Assembly (NCBI GenBank): GCA_949747775.1
Contig: CATKGX010000106.1
Location: forward strand, 1-50,167
Reading direction: 5' to 3'
Length of the DNA stretch: 50,167 bases
From: an uncultured Clostridia bacterium
GTDB lineage: Bacteria; Bacillota; Clostridia; TANB77; CAG-508
A program made the translations under genes and the position numbers. Positions 1 through 9,610 of the stretch are shown here, one piece after another. Positions within the stretch are counted from its first letter, which is position 1, and each line of letters starts with the position of its first letter. A model generated the notes under the pieces. The model made no database searches, was not told the origin of the DNA, and saw only the letters and a list, made by a program, of their open reading frames with translations.

Positions 1-259
1 ATACGTTCTAACAAAAGAAGAAGGAGGACGTCATACACCATTCTTCAATGGTTACAGACCACAATTCTACTTCAGAACAACAGACGTTACAGGTGTTATT
101 GACTTAGCAGCTGGAACAGAAATGGTTATGCCAGGAGATAACATCGATATGACTATCGAACTTATCACACCAATCGCTATTGAAACAGGACTAAGATTCG
201 CTATCCGTGAAGGTGGTAGAACAGTAGGTTCTGGTGTAGTTTCAGAAGTTATTGAATAA
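1..259 (+). CDS. tuf: Elongation factor Tu, C-terminal fragment (5' truncated by window)
   Basis: Translation [35 protein letters not shown]...[15 protein letters not shown] matches the EF-Tu C-terminal domain. Confidence 0.97.
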   Translation, partial: YVLTKEEGGRHTPFFNGYRPQFYFRTTDVTGVIDLAAGTEMVMPGDNIDMTIELITPIAIETGLRFAIREGGRTVGSGVVSEVIE

Positions 260-492
260 TATATAGTTTATATATAGTAATAGCAAGGGTTACAATATGT
301 AACACCTTGTTATTTTTTTAGAATAAATATATAAACATAGACTTTTCTATCAAGGAATAGAAGAGTAAAGATATTAAGAATATAGACACATTAGGAAAAG
401 AGGACTGTTTAGAACAATCCTCTTTTTTGATTGACTTTTTTTCTGCTCCATTATATAATAGCATTGGATTAAATAAGAAGGAGAGCGTGTTT

Positions 493-1911
493 ATGAAGCA
501 AATTAAGAAAATAGGATATACAATAATGATACTAGTGGCATGTCTTTTTATGTTTTCAAATATTGTAAAGGCAGCTAATGTAAAAGTGACAACAGACACA
601 CTGAACTTAAGAGAAAAACCATCTACTGATTCAGATATCTTAACACTACTTTCAAATGGAGATAGTTGTGAGTTATTATCAGAAGAAGGAGACTGGTATA
701 AAATAAAGTATAACAATTATACAGGATATATTACAAAAGAATATGCTAAAAAAGAAGGGACATCTAACACTTCAGAATCTTCTGAGAAAGATACAAAAAA
801 TGAACCAGAAGATAAAACAGAAAATAATCCAATTCAGCCAGAAGAGGGAGAAAAAGAAGAAGTTGTAGAAGTAACAGGAAAAATCTCAAAAGATACAAAT
901 GTAAAATTATTGCCTCTTGTATATTCTTCTAATATAGAAACATTAAAGAAAAATACAGCGATAACCATTATTACAGAGACAAATGGATGGACTTATGTGG
1001 CAACAGATGCAATGACTGGATGGATTAGAACAGATTGTATTACAGGTAAGAAATCAGTAACAACAGGAAATACAAATAACAATACAAAAAAACCAGAAGA
1101 TAATCAGACAACAGGAAGTAATACAGACAATAAAGCAAACAATAATGCAAATGATAATAAAATAACTTCAACAGACAGTGAATATAAAGAAAAAACAATG
1201 TATACAAATGATGCATATGTTAATTTAAGAAAACAAGCTAGTACTTCATCTGATATACTAATGACAGTAGAAATTAATACAAAATTAATAGTAATAGGAG
1301 AAGATGGAGACTGGTATTTGGTAAAAACAAGCGAAGGAAATGCATATGTTTCAAAAGAGTTATTATCAGATAAGCAAACAACAACTTCAAGAAGTTTAGG
1401 ACTTAGAACAGAAGAAGAGAAGGAAAAGCAAACAGTACAAAATACGAAAAGTACATCAAATAATACAGTAGATAAAGTAGCAACAGTTACATCTTCTAAT
1501 TCAGATAAAGGAGACAAAATTGTAGAGTATGCAAAGCAGTTTTTAGATGTACCTTATGTATATGGAGGAGCAACTCCTTCTGGATTTGATTGCTCAGGAT
1601 TTACCATGTATGTATACAAAAAGTTTGGAATTTCTATGGGACATGGGGCACAAATGCAATCAAAAATAGGAAAAGCAATTAAAACAGATAAAACTTCAGC
1701 AAGTAGTTTAAAGAAAAATTTACAACCAGGGGATTTGGTATTTTTCTTAGATTATGAAACAATGGATGAGATAGGGCATTGTGGGATATACATCGGAAAT
1801 GGTAATTTTATTCATGCTTCATCAGGTTCAGGATATTGCGTGAAGATTAATAGTTTATTACCAGGGGAATACTATAATACAAGATATTGTGCTGCAAGAA
1901 GAGTAATATAA
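493..1911 (+). CDS. Secreted protein with three SH3-like domains and C-terminal NlpC/P60 endopeptidase domain
   Basis: Signal peptide; repeated 'VNLRKQASTSSDIL..' SH3 motifs; C-terminal 'VPYVYGGATPSGFDCSGFTMYVYKKFG..GHCGIYIGNGNFIHASS'. ATG at 493 preceded by AAGGAG. Confidence 0.93.
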   Translation: MKQIKKIGYTIMILVACLFMFSNIVKAANVKVTTDTLNLREKPSTDSDILTLLSNGDSCELLSEEGDWYKIKYNNYTGYITKEYAKKEGTSNTSESSEKDTKNEPEDKTENNPIQPEEGEKEEVVEVTGKISKDTNVKLLPLVYSSNIETLKKNTAITIITETNGWTYVATDAMTGWIRTDCITGKKSVTTGNTNNNTKKPEDNQTTGSNTDNKANNNANDNKITSTDSEYKEKTMYTNDAYVNLRKQASTSSDILMTVEINTKLIVIGEDGDWYLVKTSEGNAYVSKELLSDKQTTTSRSLGLRTEEEKEKQTVQNTKSTSNNTVDKVATVTSSNSDKGDKIVEYAKQFLDVPYVYGGATPSGFDCSGFTMYVYKKFGISMGHGAQMQSKIGKAIKTDKTSASSLKKNLQPGDLVFFLDYETMDEIGHCGIYIGNGNFIHASSGSGYCVKINSLLPGEYYNTRYCAARRVI

Positions 1912-1950
1912 CGAAAATTAAATACGGGGGTTAAAGGGAAAAGAGGTTGT

Positions 1951-4380
1951 ATGTTAAAAAGACCAGTATGTTTAGCCACCGTATTTTTGATAATTGGGAT
2001 GATAATAGAGCTATACTTACAAATAAGTATAGCTTTTTTGGCACTGTTTGGATTATTGATAGGAGCTTTATTATTTAAAAAATTTAAACAGATGCAAATT
2101 TTTATTTATACAGGGATATTAATAATGGGTATGCTAGTTATTCATATTGTAGACGTTAATTACGAAATAGCATATAAAAATTTATTAAAGCAAGAGTCAA
2201 ATGAGATAGAGGCTATAGTGGTATCTGATAGAAAGGAAAAGCAATACCAGTATGTATATGAGATAGAGATAAAGCAGATAAATGGTAGTACAAAAAATAA
2301 AGGGGATAAGTGGCTATTAAATGTAAAAAAGGGAAAAATAGGTTCTTTAGAATATGGGGCTTGTATATTATTTAATGGGAATTTTGAAATACCTTCTGGT
2401 GCTAGGAATGATAGGGGGTTCGATTATCAAAAATATTTAAAGTCAAAAAAGATTTATGGAAATGTTGTAGCACAAGATAATGTTAAAGTAATATCTTATC
2501 ATAATTGTTCTTGGCTTTGTAATACTGTACATATGGTAAGAAGTAATATGACACATCAAATAAAACGACTACTTCCAGAAGAGGTATGTGGGTTATGTAT
2601 TGGAATACTAACAGGGGAAAAAGAAGGAATTTCAGAAGAGATAATAGAGTGTTTTCAAGAAAGTAATTTAATACATATGCTTGCTGTATCAGGAGCACAT
2701 ATATCATATGTTATACTAGGAATATCAACACTATTTCGTAAAGTACATAAGAAAATAGGAAAAATTTTTACCATACTATTTTTATTATTTTTTATGAGTC
2801 TAACGAATTTTACTCCATCAGTACAAAGAGCGACAATTATGTCTATTCTTACCTTAGTTTCAGGATTAGTTTATCGAAATTCAGACATTTATACCAATTT
2901 AAGCTTTTCTGCATTTATTATTCTATTGTGTAATCCATATGCTATTTTAGATATAGGTTTTCAATTGTCTTATGGGGGAACCATTGGAATTGTACTTTTG
3001 CATTCAAAGATATCAAAGTGTTGGATACAGGTATTTCATTTAGAAGAGGCCAAGAAAGAAGACAAATGGACTACAAAATTAATTAGATATATGGCAAGTC
3101 TAGTAACAGTAACCATTTCTGCAAATCTCATATTAATTCCCATTATAGTATTTCAGTTTCATACAATTTCATTCACTTTTTGGATTTCTAATCTTTTAGC
3201 AAGTCCGCTATTAGGCTTCATTATTATATTAGGCTTTATTGTATATGCAAGTTCTACGGTCTGCATAGAAATAGCAAGTGCTTTAGCGCTCCCTTTGCAA
3301 TATAGTTTAAAGTTATTAATTGGAATAGCAGAATTTTGTTCAAAACTTCCCTTATCATCAGTTATAGTAAGAAGTCCTTATACAATAGAGATTTTTATTT
3401 ATTATGGTATGGTATATGGTGTGCTATTTCATTATTGGGATTTGAAGAAATATGTTCAATATGCAAAACGTGTTTTTATAAAGAATATAAAACAAAGAAA
3501 GATAGGTAATAGATTAATAAGTTTTGTATTAATTTTGGCAATGATGATACTATGGATATTTAAAATAAAAGTAAATCAAAATTTAAGAGTTCATTTTGTG
3601 GATGTAGGACAAGGGGACTGTATGATTATTAGTACACCAAAAGGCAAGAATATTTTAATAGATGGTGGGGGCAGTGATAACGATAACTTTAATGTTGGAG
3701 AAAAGACAGTATTACCATATCTATTAAATAGAAAAATAATGACTATTGACTATATGATGATATCTCATTTTGATAGCGACCATGTGGGGCGGATTGCTAA
3801 CAATTATGGAAAAAATAAAAGTAGAAAAAGTGCTGATTAGTAAGCAGGGGAAGAAGAGCCATAATTATGAAAAATTTAAAAAAGTTGTAAGCGAAAAGAA
3901 AGTACAAATCATGGTGGTTCAGAAGCGGAGATACAATAGAGATTGAAGAAAATTTAAATATTTCTATTTTGTGGCCAAAAGAAGAGCAAATAAAAGCAAA
4001 TATTTTAAACAATAACTCAATTGTAGCAAAATTAAGTTATAAGAATTTTTCAATTCTACTAACTGGAGATATTGAAGAAATTGCAGAGAAAGAGATTTTA
4101 AAGGAATATGAAAGTACGAGTTTGCTAAAAGCAACTATTTTAAAAGTGGGACATCATCGGATCTAAAACATCTAGTACACCAGAATTTATAGAAGCAGTA
4201 AAACCTAAAATTGCTTTAATAGGGGTAGGAGAAAAAAATACGTTTGGACATCCCAATAAAATAATAATAGAGAGATTAAAAAAATTGGGGGTAAGAATAT
4301 ATAGGACAGACGAAATGGGAGAAATAAGTATTAGAGTAGATAAAAATGCAAAAGTAAAGATAGAAAAGTTCATACAGTGA
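1951..4380 (+). CDS. comEC: ComEC/Rec2-type competence DNA-uptake channel; continuous only if three +1 shifts at CGG codons (3790, 3926, 4158) are applied
   Basis: N-terminal ComEC domains in ORF 1951..3840. The C-terminal metallo-beta-lactamase-like domain (HFVDVGQGDCMIISTPKGKNILIDGGG..ISHFDSDHVG-GLLTIMEK..VVQK-GDTIEIEENL..LLTGDIE..VGHH-GSKTSSTPEFIEAVKPKIALIGVGEKNTFGHPN) is split over three frames, each joined at C|GGA. Confidence 0.92.
3790..3792 (+). other. CGG +1 frameshift site, comEC site 1 (GTG GGG C|GGA TTG)
   Basis: Zero frame gives VGRIANNYGKNKSRKSAD*; skipping C gives SDHVGGLLTIMEKIKVEKVL. Confidence 0.9.
3926..3928 (+). other. CGG +1 frameshift site, comEC site 2 (CAG AAG C|GGA GAT)
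   Basis: Zero frame stops after RRYNRD*; skipping C gives VVQKGDTIEIEENLNISILWP. Confidence 0.88.
4158..4160 (+). other. CGG +1 frameshift site, comEC site 3 (CAT CAT C|GGA TCT)
   Basis: Zero frame gives GHHRI*; skipping C restores the ComEC motif GHHGSKTSS. Confidence 0.93.
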
Positions 4381-4466
4381 AAGTACAACTAAAAACAGTT
4401 GCATAAAAGTAAAAAACATATCATCAAAATTACAAATTTTATTTGTTAATTTTAATGATACGTTTT

Positions 4467-5363
4467 TTATGATTTATTTAAAACTAGGTCAATAAATTTC
4501 TCTGTTGCAAGTGTATTAATAGTAGACTTTAGAGTAACTAAACCGTAAATTTCTAGTCGGAATTTTTTCGCAGATAGGAATAGGATATAACTGCTGATTC
4601 TCAAGTTCGGATGTAGCAAATTCTTTGGTAATATATGAAATTCCCATTCCTATTTTTGCAAAGTCTTTTACTAACCCATAACTAACAATATCAAACTGGG
4701 GATGAAATTCAACATCATTTGCTTTCATAACATTGTTAAGAAAGGACCTGGTGTTAGAAGGTTCTTTTTGTGTGATAATAGGGTAATTCATTGTTAATTC
4801 TTTTAGTGAAATTGGTTCGGTTATTTTAGTTTTGTATGTTAAATTTCCGAGCAAAGCAATCATGAAGTTTAGCACAAGGTGTTATATTCAAGGCACTATC
4901 AAGTTTCATAGGAAGATTGACAATTAAAAAGTCAAGGCTTCCTTTTTTTAATAAAGAAATCATATTTTGGGTTAAATGGTTTGTAATGGAAATTTCAATT
5001 TTAGGATATAGAGTATGAAATTTTTCAATATAAGGAAGTAGAAAATATCTCGTAATTGTGCTACTTGCTCCAATTCTTAAAATTCCAGTTTCTAAGTTAT
5101 TTAATGCAGTAAGCTTATGTTCGCCATTAAAAAAACTTTCAACACCATTTTTTATGAATTCAAAAAATACTTTACCATTTTCAGTCAAACAAACACCCTT
5201 GGGACTTCTATTAAAAAGAGTAATTCCAAGTTCCTGCTCCAATTTTTGAATTGATTTTGTAATAGCTGGTTGTGAAATATATAGTGAATTTGCAGCTTTA
5301 CTAATACTACCGATAAATCGCAACATAATAAAATATTTTATAAGACTCAAAATTGATATTCAT
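4467..5363 (-). CDS. LysR-family transcriptional regulator; continuous only with three +1 shifts at CGG codons (5312, 4849, 4545 on minus strand)
   Basis: MNINFESYKIFYYVAIY-GSISKAANSLYISQPAITKSIQKLEQELGITLFNRSPKGV...CFA-GNLTYKTK...PTRNL-GLVTLKSTINTLATEKFIDLVLNKS*; canonical LTTR HTH. Confidence 0.9.
4543..4545 (-). other. CGG +1 frameshift site, LysR site 3 (AAT TTA C|GGT TTA)
   Basis: Zero frame gives NLRFSYSKVYY*; skipping C gives NLGLVTLKSTINTLATEKFIDLVLNKS*. Confidence 0.82.
4847..4849 (-). other. CGG +1 frameshift site, LysR site 2 (TTT GCT C|GGA AAT)
   Basis: Zero frame gives CFARKFNIQN*; skipping C continues into CFAGNLTYKTKITEPISLKEL. Confidence 0.88.
5310..5312 (-). other. CGG +1 frameshift site, LysR site 1 (ATT TAT C|GGT AGT)
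   Basis: Zero frame is TAT CGG TAG (stop); skipping C gives YKIFYYVAIYGSISKAANSLYISQPAI. Confidence 0.88.
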
Positions 5364-5405
5364 AACATATAACCACCGTTCATAATAAGTATTACTAATA
5401 TATAT

Positions 5406-5438
5406 TTGAATTATATCATTTGTGGGTATATAATTCAA
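5406..5438. promoter_or_regulatory. Perfect 11-bp inverted repeat with 11-bp spacer, candidate LysR (T-N11-A) operator
   Basis: TTGAATTATAT-catttgtgggt-ATATAATTCAA between the divergent LysR gene and the nitrilase-like gene. Confidence 0.7.
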
Positions 5439-5462
5439 GTATCAAAAGAAAGGAGTGAAAAT

Positions 5463-6320
5463 ATGCGGGTAAATGATTATTTATCGGTATTGATGTGTCA
5501 GCTAAATATGACATTGGACTGTAACAGCAAAGATGAATATTTGGTTGAAACAGAAAGTGTTTATGAACAAATAGGGAAGGCATTTAAGATAATGCAAGAT
5601 AAACAACCAGATGTTACCTTATTTCCAGAAATGGCATATGTTAAAGCATTTGAGGAAGAATATAAGCGTTTTTCCAAGCAAGGGAAAATAGTGGCTGCTG
5701 GAAGCTATTATGAAGATGGAATTAACAAGACAGTTGTTTTTCAGGATGAGAAAAAATATGAAATTCCAAAGAGCTATGCTTCAGGGGCAGAGCCTATGAC
5801 AAGGAGAATTGCCTATATTTCGCCAGATGAATTTTTGGATGTAGAACTAAAAAAACATGAATTTGAGGTAAAAGGTAAGAAAATTTATATTTTTAATTGT
5901 ATGGAGTATTATCATTTGGCATATTATGTAGCAAGAAGTAGCAAGTATAATGATAATTTATTTGGGATTTTTACAATTTGTTCTAATTCTAATACACATG
6001 TTTTTGAAGAAGAGAGTATAGCACTCCATAATCATAATGAAAGCATATATACATTTATGCTAAATTGCATTAGTACTTATAGGGGGAAAAGCTATGGAGA
6101 TGGACAAAGCTATATTTATGGGCCAATTTCGATTCATGAAAAAGAATGGTTGGAAAAAGAGGGATTTATGGTGAAAAGAAATCCAATGCATATTTTATCT
6201 TTATCAGGTCAAGATACCGAGTATGCTTTCGGAGAATTTATATGTTCTGAAAGGCTTAGTCGTTTTGGAAGAAGTGATAAATATGTGAATAATCCAAGGG
6301 CAATCGAAATTAGTACTTAA
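5463..6320 (+). CDS. Carbon-nitrogen hydrolase (nitrilase superfamily)-like protein
   Basis: ATG preceded by AAAGGAG; 'YLSVLMCQLN', 'DVTLFPEMAYV', 'GKIVAAGSYYED' resemble nitrilase-fold motifs. Second codon is CGG. Confidence 0.55.
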   Translation: MRVNDYLSVLMCQLNMTLDCNSKDEYLVETESVYEQIGKAFKIMQDKQPDVTLFPEMAYVKAFEEEYKRFSKQGKIVAAGSYYEDGINKTVVFQDEKKYEIPKSYASGAEPMTRRIAYISPDEFLDVELKKHEFEVKGKKIYIFNCMEYYHLAYYVARSSKYNDNLFGIFTICSNSNTHVFEEESIALHNHNESIYTFMLNCISTYRGKSYGDGQSYIYGPISIHEKEWLEKEGFMVKRNPMHILSLSGQDTEYAFGEFICSERLSRFGRSDKYVNNPRAIEIST

Positions 6321-6343
6321 AATAAAGAATGGAGGTAACAAAT

Positions 6344-7108
6344 ATGGGCAAGAAAATCATAATTACATCAGGACCAACAAATGAAAGAATTGACTCGGTA
6401 ATGAAGATTACCAATATGTCGACAGGTGCTTTAGGGTGCATTATGGCAGAAACTTTACTAGAAGAAAAGGAAGCAGAAATTGAAAAAATTTTTTATATTT
6501 CTACCAAGATGTCGTATAAACCTCGAGTTGAAAATGCAAAGATAGAATATGTAACAGTTGAATCTACACAGGATTTGATTGATGCATTGAAGGACATTTC
6601 TAGTAAGCATAAAATTGATATTATGATTCATTCAGCGGCAGTAGGTGATTATGCGGGAAAATATTCTATAAGAGCAGAAGATCTTGTAGATGAAATCTGG
6701 GATACCATTCAAAATGTTCCAGCAAAAGACATTACAAAGGAAATGTTAATAAAGATTTTCGAAAATCCACGTAGTATTGCAGATAATAGTGGGAAGATGT
6801 CATCATATGAACCCCATCTAATGACAATGCTAACACTTACTCCAAAAGTAATAGGGATGGTTAAAAGACTGGCTCCAGAAGTAAAACTTGTTGGATTTAA
6901 GTTGCTAGATGGAGTGACGAAAGAAGAGCTTTTAAGAGTAGCCACGAAACTACGTGAAAAAAATAATGCAGATTATATTGTTGCAAATGACCTTTCAAAG
7001 ATTGGAAAAGGAAAGCATTGGGCAATGATAGTAGGAAGCAATGGTGTGGTTTGCGAATGTGAAACAAAAAAGGAAATTGCCAAAGCAATAGGAAAATTAG
7101 TGTTCTAA
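6344..7108 (+). CDS. coaB: Stand-alone phosphopantothenate--cysteine ligase (DFP family CoaB domain)
   Basis: GKKIIITSGPTNERIDSVMKITNMSTGALG..., 'IHSAAVGDY', 'KLVGFKL', 'ADYIVANDLSKIG'. Confidence 0.85.
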   Translation: MGKKIIITSGPTNERIDSVMKITNMSTGALGCIMAETLLEEKEAEIEKIFYISTKMSYKPRVENAKIEYVTVESTQDLIDALKDISSKHKIDIMIHSAAVGDYAGKYSIRAEDLVDEIWDTIQNVPAKDITKEMLIKIFENPRSIADNSGKMSSYEPHLMTMLTLTPKVIGMVKRLAPEVKLVGFKLLDGVTKEELLRVATKLREKNNADYIVANDLSKIGKGKHWAMIVGSNGVVCECETKKEIAKAIGKLVF

Positions 7109-7120
7109 AACTTATCTGTG

Positions 7121-7155
7121 AAAATGAGTGCAGTATTTCTGTGCTCATTTTTCTA
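7121..7155 (+). terminator. Rho-independent terminator after coaB
   Basis: AAAATGAG...CTCATTTTT hairpin. Confidence 0.7.
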
Positions 7156-7210
7156 TTGTAGGAAACTAGCAAAGTATGATATACTATAAGAAAAAATAAA
7201 GGAAGCCAAA

Positions 7211-7855
7211 ATGAGAACAGAATATATAAAAGTAGAAAAGATAAATGAAAGAATTCAAGAACTAGGAAAGGCAGTTATAAGTGGAAAAAATATTGTATTT
7301 CCAACAGAAACAGTATATGGAATTGGAGCAAATGCGTTTGATGAAGAAGCTTGTAAAAGGATTTTTGAAGTGAAAGGAAGACCAAGCAAGAAGCCATTAA
7401 TTGTATTAATTCAGAATAAAGAGATTTTAAAAGAGATAACTTGCCAGATAGGTGAAATAGAAACAAAATTAATGGAACTATTTTGGCCAGGACCATTAAC
7501 GATAGTTTTACCCAAAAAGAAAGGATGCAGCATATCAAATATTGTAACCGCTGGAAAAGATGAAGTTAGTGTTCGTATGACTAGTAGTGAAATAGGAAAA
7601 ATGCTAATACAAGAATCAGGAGTACCAATTGTGGCACCAAGTGCTAACTTATCTGGTAACCCTACTGGTACAAAAGTGCAAGATATTATCAATGAATTAG
7701 GAAATAAAGTAGATTACATGATAGCAGCAGGAGACATTAAAGATGAGATGCCATCTACTTTGGTAAAAGTGCAAAATGGTACTATATATATATTAAGACA
7801 AGGAAAAGTAACGAAAGAAGCCTTAGAGCAAGTAGCACCAGTAAAAATAATTTGA
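7211..7855 (+). CDS. tsaC: L-threonylcarbamoyladenylate synthase (Sua5/YwlC/TsaC)
   Basis: GKNIVFPTETVYGIGANAFDEEACKRIFEVKGRPSKKPLIVLI...PIVAPSANLSGNPTGT. Confidence 0.93.
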   Translation: MRTEYIKVEKINERIQELGKAVISGKNIVFPTETVYGIGANAFDEEACKRIFEVKGRPSKKPLIVLIQNKEILKEITCQIGEIETKLMELFWPGPLTIVLPKKKGCSISNIVTAGKDEVSVRMTSSEIGKMLIQESGVPIVAPSANLSGNPTGTKVQDIINELGNKVDYMIAAGDIKDEMPSTLVKVQNGTIYILRQGKVTKEALEQVAPVKII

Positions 7856-7929
7856 TTGATTGTATAATTTTTTGAAAAAATTCCCATAATATGATTAAAT
7901 AAAATTTTAAGACAAGATAGGTGAATTAA

Positions 7930-8526
7930 ATGGGAAAAAAGTGGATTATTGTAGCAGTGATTGTTGCAGGTATTATAATGGGAGGAATATTAGGAATTTT
8001 CTTTTTAGGAAGTAATGACATATCAAATACCAATATGATAGATACACAAAAATTAGCAGATAAGCAAAGTGTATCAGAAGCAAAAGAAAGTAGTGTGAAT
8101 GAAGTCGTAGAAACGTCGTCTTTAAAAACAAATATCTCGCCAAATGCAATTATTATCGAAAAGAGATATTATAAAGCATGTGACCATCTAATAAGGGAAG
8201 TCGTGGATATTCCAGAAAGTTTGGTAAATAAAAAAGAAGATGATGTTAAAGCACGTTACAAAGAGTGGAAAGTAGAAGGATATTCTCCAACAGAGATTGT
8301 AGTGTATAAGGAATTTAAGGGGCTTTGCAATGAACATTATGTCGTAAAAGAAAATAATGGAGTTATTGGTATTTTTGTACAAGATGAAAATAATGTACTA
8401 GAATGGCAAGAAGATACAGAAATAGTAACAAAGTATTTGCCAGATGAAGACTTAGAAAATTTAAAAATTGGAGTTAAAATAGTAGGGAAGACGAATCTGA
8501 GTACTTTTTTAGAAGATTATGAATAG
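7930..8526 (+). CDS. Membrane-anchored hypothetical protein, possibly BofC C-terminal domain-like
   Basis: N-terminal TM segment; 'YSPTEIVVYKEFKGLCNEHYVVKENNGVIGIFVQDE'. Confidence 0.55.
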   Translation: MGKKWIIVAVIVAGIIMGGILGIFFLGSNDISNTNMIDTQKLADKQSVSEAKESSVNEVVETSSLKTNISPNAIIIEKRYYKACDHLIREVVDIPESLVNKKEDDVKARYKEWKVEGYSPTEIVVYKEFKGLCNEHYVVKENNGVIGIFVQDENNVLEWQEDTEIVTKYLPDEDLENLKIGVKIVGKTNLSTFLEDYE

Positions 8527-8593
8527 ATTGACATAAATGCTAAAAGGTGATATAATAAATCCAGTTTTTATTACATTATAAGGAGAGTAGAAT

Positions 8594-8917
8594 ATGCTAG
8601 ACATCATGAACAGACAGCAGTTCGAAAAAGCGTACCATCAAGCACTAGAAAGAGCAAGTAAGATAGAAGAAAAGCAAAAGGAAACCATGCAAGAGGACCA
8701 GAAAGCTAGTATTGAAAGGCAGATGAATTATACTTTAAACAATTGGCTTCTGAATCCACATAACTATGAGAAAGCGACACTTAAGTGTCCAATTCTGCTA
8801 AGGGAAAAGATGTCATCAGACCTTGCAGAAGGGCTTAAACAGATGGGGTGGAAGGTACAAAGTAATGGCTATGACAAATATGAAGGAGAATATTCATATA
8901 CAGTAATGAAAAAGTAA
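8594..8917 (+). CDS. Small hypothetical protein (107 aa)
   Basis: ORF with AAGGAGAG upstream of the ATG. Confidence 0.6.
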   Translation: MLDIMNRQQFEKAYHQALERASKIEEKQKETMQEDQKASIERQMNYTLNNWLLNPHNYEKATLKCPILLREKMSSDLAEGLKQMGWKVQSNGYDKYEGEYSYTVMKK

Positions 8918-8974
8918 AATTTCAAAATGTAGATATACTCTTCTGACCAGTAACTAAAATAAGAAATTGGTTAA

Positions 8975-9014
8975 AACACAAAAAAAGCACTATTCTAAAG
9001 TGCTTTTTTGTGTT
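8975..9014. terminator. Bidirectional terminator between ORF 8594 and pgsA
   Basis: AACACAAAAAAGCAC...GTGCTTTTTTGTGTT. Confidence 0.75.
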
Positions 9015-9597
9015 TTATTTTTGATTCTCTATTTTTAAATTCTCTTTTTTTAAATATCCTTGTTGATAAAAAGTTTTAAAGTACATGGCAAGAGAAAATA
9101 AAGTAGCAGCTAATGCCAAGTAGTATAAATACATATCAAACTGTGGTAATTTGGTATGATGGATTAATAGTGAATTCCAATAGGTAATAAAGAAAGAACA
9201 TACAATTGCCAAATAAAATAATACTGTAGCGAGCTTTCCAAACCATCTACTAGAGACAACAAGTTCTTTTCCATATAAGAAAGAAGCACCTGCAATCATC
9301 ACAAATTCTTTTACAAATACAACAATTAACATCCAAAGTGGAATGATGTCGTTAAAGGTTAATGCGGCTAAAATTGAAATTTGAGTTGCTTTGTCTGCTA
9401 ATGGATCAATTAATTTTCCGAAAGTTAGAAATACAATCAAATTTTCTAGCAATAATACCATCTAGTACATCTGTTAAACCAGATACAGTAAGCATTATAA
9501 ATGCAGCAACATAACTACCTGTAAAGATAAAGTATAAAATAAATGGGATTAGTAGAAAACGAATCATTGTTAAAATATTTGGAACATGTTTTATCAT
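9015..9597 (-). CDS. pgsA: CDP-diacylglycerol--glycerol-3-phosphate 3-phosphatidyltransferase; continuous only with one +1 shift at CGG (9420..9418)
   Basis: MIKHVPNILTMIRFLLIPFILYFIF..SGLTDVLDGIIARKFDCISNF-GKLIDPLADKATQIS...; CDP-alcohol phosphatidyltransferase signature DG(x)2AR(x)8G(x)3D(x)3D is completed only after the shift. Confidence 0.93.
9418..9420 (-). other. CGG +1 frameshift site, pgsA (AAC TTT C|GGA AAA)
   Basis: Zero frame gives NFRKIN*; skipping C gives NFGKLIDPLADK. Confidence 0.93.
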
Positions 9598-9610
9598 ATT
9601 TATCCTCTTT

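Noticed and set aside
1104-1517. Minus-strand ORFs opposite known genes (e.g. 1104..1517, 14597..14812, 17849..18163, 22405..22707)
   Set aside because: Shadow ORFs of AT-rich coding genes; no SD, low-complexity hydrophobic translations.
3790-4160. comEC as an ordinary pseudogene
   Set aside because: All three interruptions are the same single-base pattern (C before an in-frame GGA Gly codon), with no stops, deletions or other damage, and the same pattern occurs in pgsA, the LysR gene and the gltD-like gene.
9418-9420. CGG simply reassigned to another amino acid (as reported for CGG in some Firmicutes)
   Set aside because: A 3-base reassignment cannot restore the frame; the downstream protein is in the +1 frame at each of these sites.
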